From: Betaproteobacteria bacterium
GTDB lineage: Bacteria; Pseudomonadota; Gammaproteobacteria; Burkholderiales; SG8-39
DNA length: 61,761 bases
NCBI GenBank assembly: GCA_004298385.1
Contig: SCTX01000010.1
Span: 1 to 61,761 of the forward strand
Reading direction: 5' to 3'
Each line of letters begins with the position of its first letter. Positions within the stretch are counted from its first letter, which is position 1. A program made the position numbers and the translations under genes. Positions 17,972 to 33,343 of the stretch are shown in pieces. Below the pieces are notes generated by a model. That model saw nothing but the letters and a program-made list of their open reading frames with translations. It made no database searches and was not told the origin of the DNA.

Positions 17972-18676
17972 ATGTCGATAAACTCCAAGCAGGGCAATGA
18001 TTCGGGCCACCTGCTGCGCACGCGCAGCAAGATCGCGCGCGCGCTCGAGGCGTTGGTCACCCGGCGCGAGCGTGTTACCGTGGAACTGTCGGCCGAGGGC
18101 GAGCAGTTCAGCGCGAATCTGCTTCGCGCCGATCCGATCGAGGAATTCATCGTCGTTGGCGCGTCGGCGGATGCGGCGGCCAATGCGGCCTTGCTCGCGC
18201 GCGCGCGCGTGACTTTCGTTGCCACGCCGGACGACTGGCATATCGAGTTTGTCGCGACCGAACCATGCGAGGTCGTGCACGAGGGCGTGCCGGCGATACG
18301 CCTGCGCTACCCGGAGATCCTTACCGTGCAGCAGCGCCGCGAGCATGCGCGCCATGACGTGCCCGCCACGCTTGCGCTGCGCTGCGTTGCCGACGCCGGC
18401 GGCTTTGCGCCCTTCGACGCGAAGATCAGGGACGTCGGCATCGGCGGCATCAGCATCCTGGTTTATTCGCCGGACCTCATGCTCGAACCGGGCACCGTGC
18501 TCGTAGGCTGCCGCATCGAAGTTCCGGGAGTCGATTCGGTCACGGTCGACCTCGAAGTGCGCTATTCGGAGGCAGTCACGCTGGACGATGGCAGTCGCGC
18601 GCGCTGCTCCGGATGCCGCTTCGTCAATGCACCAGACGAAATCCAGAAAGTGATCGACGCCGTCAATACGCACTGA
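17972..18676 (+). CDS. PilZ domain protein (YcgR-like, c-di-GMP binding)
   Basis: 234 residues from the ATG of MSINSKQGND; the longer open frame upstream has no protein-like character. An N-terminal YcgR-like beta domain (about 15-115) precedes a C-terminal PilZ domain (about 120-225). The c-di-GMP loop QRREHARHDVP contains RxxxR. The second motif reads DVGIGGISI where D/NxSxxG is expected, with Gly replacing Ser. This two-domain form is that of flagellar-brake or regulatory proteins that respond to c-di-GMP. No flagellar genes are near, and the type IV pilus operon is 15 kb away. c-di-GMP binding is likely but slightly weakened by the Ser-to-Gly change. Confidence 0.82.
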   Translation: MSINSKQGNDSGHLLRTRSKIARALEALVTRRERVTVELSAEGEQFSANLLRADPIEEFIVVGASADAAANAALLARARVTFVATPDDWHIEFVATEPCEVVHEGVPAIRLRYPEILTVQQRREHARHDVPATLALRCVADAGGFAPFDAKIRDVGIGGISILVYSPDLMLEPGTVLVGCRIEVPGVDSVTVDLEVRYSEAVTLDDGSRARCSGCRFVNAPDEIQKVIDAVNTH

Positions 18677-18699
18677 TCCGTGCGCGGCTTGGTCGCGCT

Positions 18700-18722
18700 T
18701 TCGCGGCCTTTAATGCCGCGAA
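18700..18722. terminator. Hairpin between convergent PilZ and glmS genes
   Basis: TTCGCGGC-ctttaat-GCCGCGAA is a perfect 8-bp stem with a 7-nt loop, placed between two converging stop codons. No U-tract is present on either side, so it is a possible but weak bidirectional terminator. Confidence 0.35.
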
Positions 18723-18746
18723 TCGACTCCGCGCTGCGCCGCTGGC

Positions 18747-20582
<1,836 letters not shown>

Positions 20583-20596
20583 CTACTGTTTGCCCC

Positions 20597-21949
20597 TCAT
20601 TTCTCTTTCACCGGCCGCTTCCAGGCTGGGATGGTGACCTGCTTGGCGCGCGAGATGGTGAGCGCGCCTTCCGGTGCATCCTTGGTCAGCGTCGTGCCCG
20701 CGCCCAGGGTGGCGCCCTTGCCCACCCGCACCGGCGCCACCAGTTGGGTGTCGGAACCGATGAAGACCTCGTCCTCGATGATGGTGCGGTGCTTGTTGGC
20801 GCCGTCGTAATTGCAGGTGATGGTGCCGGCGCCGATGTTGACGTCGCGCCCAACTGTGGTGTCACCGATATAGGCGAGGTGGTTGGCCTTGGAGCGCGCC
20901 GCGATCTGGCTCGCTTTCACCTCGACGAAATTGCCGATATGCACCTCCTCGGCGAGCTTGGCGCCGGGGCGCAGCCGCGCGTACGGGCCGATGCGGCAGC
21001 GCGCGCCGATGTCGGCTTCATCCAGATGGCAGAAGGGTTCGATGCGCGTGCCCGCGGCGACCTTTACATTGCGCAGCACGCAGTTCGCGCCGACGCTGAC
21101 GCCTGCACCGAGCACGACTTCGCCCTCGAACACGCAATTGACGTCGATGGCCACATCACGCCCGCAGACGAGGCGGCCGCGCACGTCGATGCGCGCCGGA
21201 TCCGCCAGCGTGACGCCGCCGTGCATCAATGCGGCGGCAACGCCGCGCTGGAACGCGCGCTCGAGCTCGGCCAGTTGCGTTTTGCTGTTGACTCCCAGGA
21301 TTTCCCAGGCCGCGCCGGGCGCGGCCGACTTGACCGGTACCCTGTCCGCCACCGCCGCGGCGACCACATCGGTGAGGTAATACTCCTTTTGCGCATTTTT
21401 GTTCTGCAAGCTTGCCAGCCATTGCTTCAGCCGCGCTGTCGGCAGCACCATGATGCCGGTGTTGATTTCGCGCAGCGCGCGCTCGGCCTTGGTCGCGTCC
21501 TTTTCCTCGACGATGCGCCTCACTGCGCCGCGGCTGCGCACGATGCGGCCATAGCCATACGGGTCGTCCAGTTCGAGCGTGAGCAGGGCCACCCCCTTGC
21601 CCGCCGCGCGGCACAGCGTTGTTAGCGTCTCGGCCCGGGTGAGCGGCACATCGCCGTACAACACCAGGGTCGGAACCTTGGGATCGAGATGCGGCAGCGC
21701 CTGCGCCAGTGCATGCCCGGTGCCCAACTGCGGCTCCTGCCGGGCCCACACCAGGTCCGGCTGGGCGATGGTCTCGCGCACGCGCTCGCCGCCGTGGCCG
21801 TAGACGATGCAGATGACGCCGGGTTTGAGGCTGCGCGCCGTGTCAACGACATGCGCAAGCAAAGGCCTGCCCGCCAACCGGTGCAGCACCTTGGGTAAAT
21901 CCGAGTGCATGCGCTTGCCTAGGCCGGCGGCGAGGATGACGACGTTCAT
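20597..21949 (-). CDS. glmU: Bifunctional UDP-GlcNAc pyrophosphorylase / glucosamine-1-phosphate acetyltransferase
   Basis: 450 residues from the ATG of [20 protein letters not shown]. The N-terminal uridyltransferase shows the [18 protein letters not shown] loop and YGDVPL. The left-handed beta-helix acetyltransferase (from about 250) has hexapeptide repeats such as [19 protein letters not shown] and ends with the [20 protein letters not shown] loop. The protein makes GlcNAc-1-P and then UDP-GlcNAc for peptidoglycan and LPS. The open frame extends about 220 bases upstream without any GlmU-like sequence, so that part is excluded. It is the first gene of the glmU-glmS operon. Confidence 0.96.
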   Translation of the reverse strand: MNVVILAAGLGKRMHSDLPKVLHRLAGRPLLAHVVDTARSLKPGVICIVYGHGGERVRETIAQPDLVWARQEPQLGTGHALAQALPHLDPKVPTLVLYGDVPLTRAETLTTLCRAAGKGVALLTLELDDPYGYGRIVRSRGAVRRIVEEKDATKAERALREINTGIMVLPTARLKQWLASLQNKNAQKEYYLTDVVAAAVADRVPVKSAAPGAAWEILGVNSKTQLAELERAFQRGVAAALMHGGVTLADPARIDVRGRLVCGRDVAIDVNCVFEGEVVLGAGVSVGANCVLRNVKVAAGTRIEPFCHLDEADIGARCRIGPYARLRPGAKLAEEVHIGNFVEVKASQIAARSKANHLAYIGDTTVGRDVNIGAGTITCNYDGANKHRTIIEDEVFIGSDTQLVAPVRVGKGATLGAGTTLTKDAPEGALTISRAKQVTIPAWKRPVKEK

Positions 21950-22143
21950 GAAATTCGATTTCTGGCGGTGGCCGAAATGATACCACGCTGCTCCGCGCGC
22001 TCGCCTCGTAGGCCGGAGCATTGCGGTATATATTACAGCTTGCCTTCCCCCGGCCTGCCGGCGCTCCGTCGGCCCGATCAAGCCCGGCACCAGGCGAGCC
22101 GTATCGGCCAATAAATGATAACGTCTTTGTCCCGGGAGACAGC

Positions 22144-22845
22144 ATGCATCGTTTGAAGCTTCTGGTGTCAAGTGCGCTGGCCGCGGGCGTGCTGCTTTTC
22201 GCGGGCACCCCGGCCGCAGTTTCAGCCGACGAGGGCGGCGTCAGAGACAAGCTCTGGAGGATAGTCACAAGCTGCCTCGGCCCCGAGGACGCCGGGTATT
22301 GCCGGCGTTGCGATTCTCCGCGCGTCGACACGGCGTGTCCGCATGGCGGCCGGTGCGAGGACACGACAGCGGTTTGGCGCGAGACAAACGAGTTCGTCGC
22401 CATACGCGACATCAAAATGTGCTCCTGCCCCGCCGGATTCGTGCATGGGCTCGCGCTACCGCGCGCCAGGGTCAAGGGAATCGAGGCGTCGCCGCTTCCA
22501 GATGGAATCTGGGCGTTCGCCTGGACCGTCGCGCGGGAAAAGATCGCCGACGAATCCACTATCGCGCTCGTCGTGAATTCGGTGCGCAGGCGCTCCCAGG
22601 ACCAGTTGCATGTCCACTTGGTACGCCTGCGCGACGACGCGCGCCAGAATTTCACCGGACGAATCGCGTCCGTGTCCCGCCTCGACGCTGTCTGGAGCGC
22701 CGCGCGCCAGCTCACGGCGAATCAGCCGCCCCTGAAAGACTACAACGTGCTGGTCGCCAGCGATCTCAAAGGCGGGTTCGAGGTGCTGGTCGAGAGCAAC
22801 GAGAGGAGTCTTGAGCGCACCTACACGCAAAGGACTTGCCGGTGA
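22144..22845 (+). CDS. cdh: CDP-diacylglycerol diphosphatase
   Basis: 233 residues from ATG 22144, starting with a signal or anchor segment ([19 protein letters not shown]). The motif [12 protein letters not shown] (around 154-165) is the HIT-like H-x-H-x catalytic segment of the CDP-diglyceride hydrolase family. The N-terminal half carries a conserved Cys-rich stretch ([16 protein letters not shown]). The enzyme hydrolyses CDP-diacylglycerol to phosphatidate and CMP in phospholipid turnover, at the periplasmic side of the inner membrane. Length is close to the E. coli protein (about 250). It appears monocistronic. Confidence 0.8.
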   Translation: MHRLKLLVSSALAAGVLLFAGTPAAVSADEGGVRDKLWRIVTSCLGPEDAGYCRRCDSPRVDTACPHGGRCEDTTAVWRETNEFVAIRDIKMCSCPAGFVHGLALPRARVKGIEASPLPDGIWAFAWTVAREKIADESTIALVVNSVRRRSQDQLHVHLVRLRDDARQNFTGRIASVSRLDAVWSAARQLTANQPPLKDYNVLVASDLKGGFEVLVESNERSLERTYTQRTCR

Positions 22846-22975
22846 ACGTGACAACGCGACCAAATCCGTTCAAGACCAGCGTCTGGATGCGCGCCGACAC
22901 CTGTTGGCAGGTCTCGCTGTCATCCCCAAGGCCATTGCAGCCGGCGCGGCCGGGATGGACAGACGCCAATCCGGG

Positions 22976-23062
22976 AACAATTAACCATTCAACATTAAAT
23001 ATCTGGTTTAACTTATTGTGTTTATATTAAAAATATTGTACCGTTATGTGAGCGGCACAACA
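22976..23062 (+). promoter_or_regulatory. AT-rich upstream region of the Ig-like lipoprotein gene
   Basis: An abrupt AT-rich stretch of about 85 bp (poly-TA/TTAA content in TTTATATTAAAAATATTG) in otherwise GC-rich DNA, ending about 37 bases before the gene start. Such tracts serve as UP-elements or H-NS-like binding sites. Several -10-like hexamers occur, so no single promoter can be named. Confidence 0.35.
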
Positions 23063-23098
23063 TATTGATTGGGCGCATCGCGTGAACGGGAGGCTTGC

Positions 23099-25135
23099 GT
23101 GCAAAATTACTTCACTCAGAATTCATTCAGCCGGAAAATTTCGAGATTCTCGGCGTTCCTCTTCTTCGCTGTGATCGTAGGCGTTCTCGCCGGCTGCAGC
23201 GGCGGATCGGACAGCAAAACCGCGGCGGCGAGCGCTACGACGCCGACCACGCCCACCACGCCCGTCATTCCCGCGGTGGCGACGATTCAACTGTTAGCGA
23301 GCAACACGCAAGTTGCCTCGGCCGGGACGAACACGGTGGACCTGACCGCGATCGTGCTAAGCGCGAGCAGGCAAACCATCAGCGGCAAGAACGTGACGTT
23401 TTCAGCAGGCAATGACGCCACAGCGTTCATAAACAACATCAGTGCCAGCGGCGTATCCGATGCGAACGGCTTGGTCACGGCCAAACTCAATGTCGGCGGC
23501 GACAAGACGAACCGCGCAATTACGGTTAGCGCTACGGCGGAGTCCGTCACCGCGACCAACAACGTCGATGTCACCGGCACGACGATGACGATCAGCGGCG
23601 ACAGCTCCCTCGCGTTTGGCAAAACGACGACGCTCACGTTCAGCGTCAAGGATTCGGCCGGAAACGCGCTGCGGAACACGCCGGTAACCCTGACCTCGCA
23701 GAACGGGAACACGATTACTACTGCCACGAGCATCACCGACCCCGCGGGTCAAATCACCGCCGACATCACCGCGTCTTCCGCCGCCGCCGCGTTAGCGGGA
23801 AAAGACGTGATCACTGCCAGCGCGGCCGGCGGCAGCGCGACCCAGACCCTTACCATCAGCAGCGCAAGCTTTACCCTCGCTGTCTCGAGCCCAAATCCAC
23901 CCTGCGTGCGGATCACCGGATTGGAAATACCCCTTTTTAACCCTGCTGACCCGTGTAGCACGCCGACGGTATCGGCAAACTGGAAGATCGCCGGAGTCGC
24001 ACAGGCGAATACGGCGGTCACGTTTTCCGCGAGCCGCGGCACGGTTGTCGGCAGCCCGGCGACTACAAACGCCGCAGGCGACACGCCCGGGGTGACGATT
24101 TCATCCACCACCGCAGGACCGGCCAGAATCACCGCCTCCGGTCCGGGCGGCACGCCCGCCACCACCCTCGACGTGGTGTTCGTCGCCACCAGCGCCAGCA
24201 GCGCCACGGTGCAGGCCATTCCCGGCACGGTTCAGTTCACCACCACCGCTACCACTGGATCCGGCCAAACCAACCAAACCAACAACACTTCGACAATTTC
24301 GGTGCAGGTGCGCGACGCGGCCAATAACCTGGTCAAGAACGCAGGCGTGCGCTTTACCATTGCGGTCGATCCCAGCGGGGGCCAGCTTACCTCGTCGAGC
24401 GGCACCACCGATGCTTCCGGCAGCACCTCAGTGACTTACAAAGCCGGCGGCACGAGCAGCGCGCAAAACGGGGTGACTATCGTTGCGACCGTGGACTCGA
24501 TTGGCGGTCTCCCGATCAGCCCGGTGGTCACCGGCAGTACAACCTTGACCGTATCCGGGCAGGCGCTGCAGGTGCGGCTGGGCACGGATAACAAGGTCGC
24601 AATAACGCCACTCCCGCAGAACGCGAACCAGAAAACGTATCTCGCCATAGTTACCGATGCGGCGGGAAATCCGGCGGCTGGCGTCAACGTGCAATTTGCT
24701 TTGCGCCCCGCCCGTTATCGCAAAGGCGTATTTTTGTTCGATACTCTTAACAAGGTTTGGTTCCAGGTTGTCAGCGCAACCTGTCCTAACGAGGATCTCA
24801 ATTTCAACGGCATTCTCGATCCGGGCGAAGGCCTGGTCGCGTTTCCTGCCGGGGTGACGCCCGCCCTTCTGCCCGGAGCCACAGCCACCGTGAATGGGAC
24901 TGCTTTATCGGATGCGAGCGGCATCGCCACTGCAATCGTTACCTATCCGAAGGATCACTCCCTTTGGTCCGAAGTTACGCTGGAAGCGCGCACCTCGGTC
25001 ACGAGCAACGACCCGCCTACTCAGGCCGTCTTTTTCCTGCCAGGCAGCGGGCCCGACTACGTCGACGCCAACAACCCGCCGCCGGGCGTGGCCAGTCCCT
25101 ACGGCGTCAATAGTTCTTGCGCCGATACGTTGTAA
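23099..25135 (+). CDS. Lipoprotein with bacterial Ig-like (Big_1/invasin-type) repeats
   Basis: 678 residues from the GTG at 23099, chosen because GGGAGG lies 5 bases before it. A TTG 30 bases upstream keeps the frame but lacks a ribosome-binding site. The start has a signal segment and the lipobox VLAGC. It then has a Thr/Pro linker (TTPTTPTTPV) and a series of Ig-like domains of about 90-100 residues. They recur as VTLTSQNGNTITTATSITD, VTFSASRGTVVGSPATTNAAG and VRFTIAVDPSGGQLTSSSGT, each the 'G-x-V-T-F--GA-T' pattern of Big_1 domains. The module near 550-640 is divergent (YRKGVFLFDTLNKVWFQVV). A surface or adhesin role is likely. Base use is less GC-rich than neighbours in places. Confidence 0.82.
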   Translation: MQNYFTQNSFSRKISRFSAFLFFAVIVGVLAGCSGGSDSKTAAASATTPTTPTTPVIPAVATIQLLASNTQVASAGTNTVDLTAIVLSASRQTISGKNVTFSAGNDATAFINNISASGVSDANGLVTAKLNVGGDKTNRAITVSATAESVTATNNVDVTGTTMTISGDSSLAFGKTTTLTFSVKDSAGNALRNTPVTLTSQNGNTITTATSITDPAGQITADITASSAAAALAGKDVITASAAGGSATQTLTISSASFTLAVSSPNPPCVRITGLEIPLFNPADPCSTPTVSANWKIAGVAQANTAVTFSASRGTVVGSPATTNAAGDTPGVTISSTTAGPARITASGPGGTPATTLDVVFVATSASSATVQAIPGTVQFTTTATTGSGQTNQTNNTSTISVQVRDAANNLVKNAGVRFTIAVDPSGGQLTSSSGTTDASGSTSVTYKAGGTSSAQNGVTIVATVDSIGGLPISPVVTGSTTLTVSGQALQVRLGTDNKVAITPLPQNANQKTYLAIVTDAAGNPAAGVNVQFALRPARYRKGVFLFDTLNKVWFQVVSATCPNEDLNFNGILDPGEGLVAFPAGVTPALLPGATATVNGTALSDASGIATAIVTYPKDHSLWSEVTLEARTSVTSNDPPTQAVFFLPGSGPDYVDANNPPPGVASPYGVNSSCADTL

Positions 25136-25177
25136 TCACGCGTTTCTGACCGGCTACCGTCTGAACAAGGGCCGCGA

Positions 25178-26623
25178 CTACCGCGGCAGGTCGGAAGCCC
25201 CCGACAGGTACTCGTCGACGGCGCGCGCGCATTGCCGCCCTTCGCGTATCGCCCAGACGATCAGCGACTGGCCGCGGCGCATGTCGCCGGCGGCGAACAC
25301 CCTGGAGTTGGACGTCTGATAGCAGCCGGCGCCTTCGGTCGTGGCCTTGACGTTGCCGCGCGCATCCTTGGCGAGGCCGAGCTCGTCGATCAGCCCCATT
25401 TGCACCGGGCCGAGAAAGCCCATGGCGAGCAGCACCAGATCGGCCGCGACCTCGAACTCGCTACCCGGAACCTCCACCATCTTGCCCTCCTTCCACACAA
25501 GGTGCGCGGCAACCAGCTTTTTCACTTTGCCCTGCGCGCCCTCGAAGCGCTTGGTCGCCACGGACCAGTCGCGTTCGCAGCCTTCTTCGTGCGAACTGGA
25601 AGTGCGCAGCTTGATCGGCCAGTAAGGCCATACCAAGGGCTTGTTCTCCTGCTCCGGTGGTTGCGGCAGCAGCTCGAACTGGGTCACCGACGCGGCGCCC
25701 TGGCGATTGGAGGTGCCGACGCAATCGGAGCCGGTGTCGCCGCCGCCGATGACCACCACGTGCTTTCCGGTCGCCATGATCTGCCCTGCGACTTTGTCGC
25801 CGGCCACCACCTGGTTCTGCTGCGGCAGGAATTCCATGGCGAAATGCACACCCTTCAACTCGCGTCCGGGGACCGGCAGGTCGCGCGGATGCTCCGCGCC
25901 GCCTGATATAACCACGGCGTCGAATTCCTGCAGCAGCTTTTTCGCCGGCAGCGCGTTCTTTGCGCTGCCGCCGACGGCCTGATTCACCCTGAACTCCACG
26001 CCCTCGGCGCGCATCTGCTCCACGCGCCGGTCGATCAAGTGCTTTTCCAGTTTGAAGTCTGGAATGCCATAGCGCAACAAGCCACCGATACGGTCGTTCT
26101 TCTCGTACAGCACCACTTCGTGCCCGGTGCGCGCCAGTTGCTGCGCGCAGGCGAGGCCCGCTGGGCCGGAGCCGACAATCGCGACCTTCTTGCCGGTCTT
26201 GCGCGCAGGCGGCCGAGGCAATACCCAGCCCATCTCCCAACCCTTGTCGATAATGGCGTGCTCGATCGACTTGATGCCCACCGGGTCATTGTTGATATTG
26301 AGCGTGCATGCCGCCTCGCACGGCGCCGGACAGACGCGGCCGGTGAATTCCGGGAAATTGTTGGTCGAATGCAGCGTTTCCAGCGCTTCGCGCCAGTTCT
26401 GTTTGTAGACCAGATCGTTCCAGTCCGGAATGATGTTGTTGACCGGGCAGCCGCTCATGCAAAAGGGTGTGCCGCAATCCATGCAGCGCGCTCCCTGCAC
26501 CGCCGCCTCCTGATCGGACAGGCGCCGCACGAACTCGTGGTAATGCTTCTTGCGCGTCTTTGGGGCTTCGCTCGCCTCCTGCAGCCGCTGGAACTCCATG
26601 AAACCGGTTATCTTGCCCATCAA
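25178..26623 (-). CDS. gltD: Glutamate synthase small subunit
   Basis: 481 residues. The N-terminal region carries the Cys clusters that bind two 4Fe-4S centres ([15 protein letters not shown] and CPAPCEAAC). Two FAD/NADPH Rossmann domains follow, with [19 protein letters not shown] (about 148-166) and [15 protein letters not shown]. It ends with the FAD motif [18 protein letters not shown]. It passes electrons from NADPH to GltB for glutamate formation from glutamine and 2-oxoglutarate. It lies 166 bases downstream of gltB, an interval occupied by a repeat element. Confidence 0.96.
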   Translation of the reverse strand: MMGKITGFMEFQRLQEASEAPKTRKKHYHEFVRRLSDQEAAVQGARCMDCGTPFCMSGCPVNNIIPDWNDLVYKQNWREALETLHSTNNFPEFTGRVCPAPCEAACTLNINNDPVGIKSIEHAIIDKGWEMGWVLPRPPARKTGKKVAIVGSGPAGLACAQQLARTGHEVVLYEKNDRIGGLLRYGIPDFKLEKHLIDRRVEQMRAEGVEFRVNQAVGGSAKNALPAKKLLQEFDAVVISGGAEHPRDLPVPGRELKGVHFAMEFLPQQNQVVAGDKVAGQIMATGKHVVVIGGGDTGSDCVGTSNRQGAASVTQFELLPQPPEQENKPLVWPYWPIKLRTSSSHEEGCERDWSVATKRFEGAQGKVKKLVAAHLVWKEGKMVEVPGSEFEVAADLVLLAMGFLGPVQMGLIDELGLAKDARGNVKATTEGAGCYQTSNSRVFAAGDMRRGQSLIVWAIREGRQCARAVDEYLSGASDLPR

Positions 26624-26676
26624 TATTTATCCAAAGTCCAAATTAATCCGATTGGCATCCCTAGAAATTTCAATTC

Positions 26677-26757
26677 TGTCATTCCGGGCAAATCGAGGAA
26701 TCCGCTTTTAGTAACGCACAAAAAGCAGATTCTTCGGCCTCCGGCCTCAGAATGACA
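26677..26757. repeat. Interspersed inverted-repeat element between gltB and gltD
   Basis: The 81-bp unit starts TGTCATTCCGGGCAAATCGA and ends CTCAGAATGACA. Its ends are exact inverted repeats (TGTCATTC/GAATGACA). Inside them GAGGAATCCGCTTTT pairs imperfectly with AAAAAGCAGATTCTTC, so the whole unit folds into one long hairpin in RNA. The TGTCATTC...GAATGACA layout is typical of small non-coding repeats scattered in many proteobacterial genomes. Sitting inside the gltB-gltD transcript, it could affect mRNA processing. Confidence 0.6.
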
Positions 26758-26789
26758 ATTCTTGGAGAGCCCGGTAACGCTGTTTCAGT

Positions 26790-31469
<4,680 letters not shown>

Positions 31470-31618
31470 ATGCGCACCTTTAGCTGCAAATTGCTCCGGA
31501 CGGTCGCGCGCAAGCCTGCGACTTTTTCCGGCGGCAACGATGATTTTACCTGCGGATCGCTGTCACTTCAAGCGCTTAGGAAATCGCTGCAGAGCAGCAT
31601 TTGCGGCGAACGCCAGAC

Positions 31619-32704
31619 TCAGGCGGCGGCGGAAAAAGCCAATGCCTGTTGCAGCGGGGCAGCGGGCACATCGGCGCGAACCGACGCGGCGCCGATTGCG
31701 TCGAGCAGGACGAAGTGCAGCTTGCCGCGCTCGGCTTTCTTGTCCACCCGCATCAACTCCAGCAGGCGTTCAGGGGCGATGTCGGGCGGGGCGGTCGGCA
31801 ACCTGGCGCGCTTGAGCAGGGCGATGATGCGCTCTACATCGGCCTCGGCGATGAGGCCTGTGCGGCGCGACAGGTCCGCAGCCATCACCATGCCCGCGGC
31901 CACCGCTTCGCCATGCAACCAATTGCCGTAACCCAGGCCGGACTCGATCGCATGGCCGAAGGTATGACCGAAATTGAGTAGGGCGCGCACGCCGGTCTCG
32001 CGCTCGTCCTCGGCCACCACCGCCGCCTTAATCTCGCAGCAGCGGTGCACCGCGTGCGCCAGGGCATCCCGGTCGCAGGCGAGCAACTTTTCCATGTTCT
32101 GTTCCAGCCAGGCGAAGAACGCGCCGTCGCGGATGAGGCCGTGCTTGATGACCTCCGCCATGCCGGCCGAGAGTTCGCGCGGCGGCAGCGTATCCAGTAC
32201 CGCAGTATCGGCCAGCACCAGGCGCGGCTGGTAGAACGCGCCGATCATGTTCTTGCCGAGCGGATGATTGATGCCGGTCTTACCGCCGATGGAGGAGTCC
32301 ACCTGGGCGAGCAGCGTGGTCGGAACCTGGATAAAGGGTATGCCGCGCATAAACGTGGCAGCGGCAAAGCCGGCAAGGTCGCCGACGACGCCGCCGCCCA
32401 GGGCGATGAGCGTTGTCTTGCGGTCGCAGCGGCGCTCGAGCAGCGCATCGTAGATACGATTAAGAGTGGTCCAGTCCTTGTAGCGCTCGCCGTCCTCGAG
32501 CACGATACTGATCACGTCCACCCCCCGAATTCCCAATGCCCCGGCGAGCGGCTCGAGGTACAGCGCCGCGACCGTGGTATTGGTGACAATGGCTACCCTC
32601 GGCAGGTCCAACTGCGGCAAGATCAACTCGGCGCGGGAGAGCAAACGCTCTCCGATGTGGATAGCGTAGGCGCGCTCACCCAGTTCTACGCGGAGAGTTT
32701 GCAT
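31619..32704 (-). CDS. aroB: 3-dehydroquinate synthase
   Basis: A 361-residue NAD+- and metal-dependent enzyme that converts DAHP to 3-dehydroquinate in the shikimate pathway. Visible hallmarks are the NAD-binding [38 protein letters not shown] with its catalytic Lys, a second segment [14 protein letters not shown], and the metal-binding residues in [10 protein letters not shown] and [17 protein letters not shown]. The ATG overlaps the end of aroK by 19 bases, which indicates tight translational coupling. Confidence 0.97.
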   Translation of the reverse strand: MQTLRVELGERAYAIHIGERLLSRAELILPQLDLPRVAIVTNTTVAALYLEPLAGALGIRGVDVISIVLEDGERYKDWTTLNRIYDALLERRCDRKTTLIALGGGVVGDLAGFAAATFMRGIPFIQVPTTLLAQVDSSIGGKTGINHPLGKNMIGAFYQPRLVLADTAVLDTLPPRELSAGMAEVIKHGLIRDGAFFAWLEQNMEKLLACDRDALAHAVHRCCEIKAAVVAEDERETGVRALLNFGHTFGHAIESGLGYGNWLHGEAVAAGMVMAADLSRRTGLIAEADVERIIALLKRARLPTAPPDIAPERLLELMRVDKKAERGKLHFVLLDAIGAASVRADVPAAPLQQALAFSAAA

Positions 32705-33219
32705 CGTTCCCGCAACTGGGGCAGCAATTGGTGAAGAAGGGCGCGCGCGCTTTGGCGGCCGGTATCGACGACGATGTCCGCTATTTCACGGTACAGCGGA
32801 TCGCGCTGCCGGTAGAGCGAGTGCAGTTTTTCCAGCGGGTCGGTGTCCTGCAGCAAGGGCCGCGACTTGTCGTGACGGGTGCGATGCCGAAGATCCCTGG
32901 GCTGGCCGTGCAGATACACCACCACGCCGCGATGGGCGAGGTGCTTGCGGTTGTCGGCATCGAGCACGGCGCCGCCGCCGGTCGCCACCACCACATTGGA
33001 CAACCGCGTAAGCTGGTCCACGACTTGCGCCTCGCGCGCGCGAAATCCCGCCTCGCCCTCGATTTCGAATATGAGCGAGATCTTCACGCCGGTACGGCGC
33101 TCGATCTCCTGATCGGTATCGTGGAAAGTCTTGGCAAGCTCGGCGGCTAGGTGCCTGCCCACCGTGGTCTTTCCCGCCCCCATCAGGCCGACGAGAAATA
33201 TGTTATCCGTGTTTTTCAC
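32686..33219 (-). CDS. aroK: Shikimate kinase
   Basis: A 177-residue kinase that phosphorylates shikimate with ATP. Walker A is [15 protein letters not shown] (about 11-25). The shikimate-binding [11 protein letters not shown] and the GGGAVLD segment follow, and the lid carries the catalytic Arg (RPLLQDTDP). The start is GTG; no strong ribosome-binding site precedes it. A terminator lies between pilQ and this gene, so aroK-aroB likely has its own promoter in the 33220-33290 gap, although none is obvious. Confidence 0.95.
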   Translation of the reverse strand: MKNTDNIFLVGLMGAGKTTVGRHLAAELAKTFHDTDQEIERRTGVKISLIFEIEGEAGFRAREAQVVDQLTRLSNVVVATGGGAVLDADNRKHLAHRGVVVYLHGQPRDLRHRTRHDKSRPLLQDTDPLEKLHSLYRQRDPLYREIADIVVDTGRQSARALLHQLLPQLRERCKLSA

Positions 33220-33291
33220 ACAACCATTCTAGCAGTAGCCACCCGCCCTCGGGGTCGCGGCAAGCCCGCGCCGCGTGGCTTGCGTCCACCG

Positions 33292-33324
33292 CAAAAAACA
33301 AGAGCCGGTCACCCGGCTCTTTTC
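33292..33324 (-). terminator. Rho-independent terminator after pilQ
   Basis: AGAGCCGG-tcac-CCGGCTCT is a perfect 8-bp stem, extended by an A-T pair, with a minus-strand tail TTGTTTTTTG. It ends the pilMNOPQ transcript and separates it from aroK. Confidence 0.85.
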
Positions 33325-33343
33325 CATGCCAAGGAAGAAGCAA

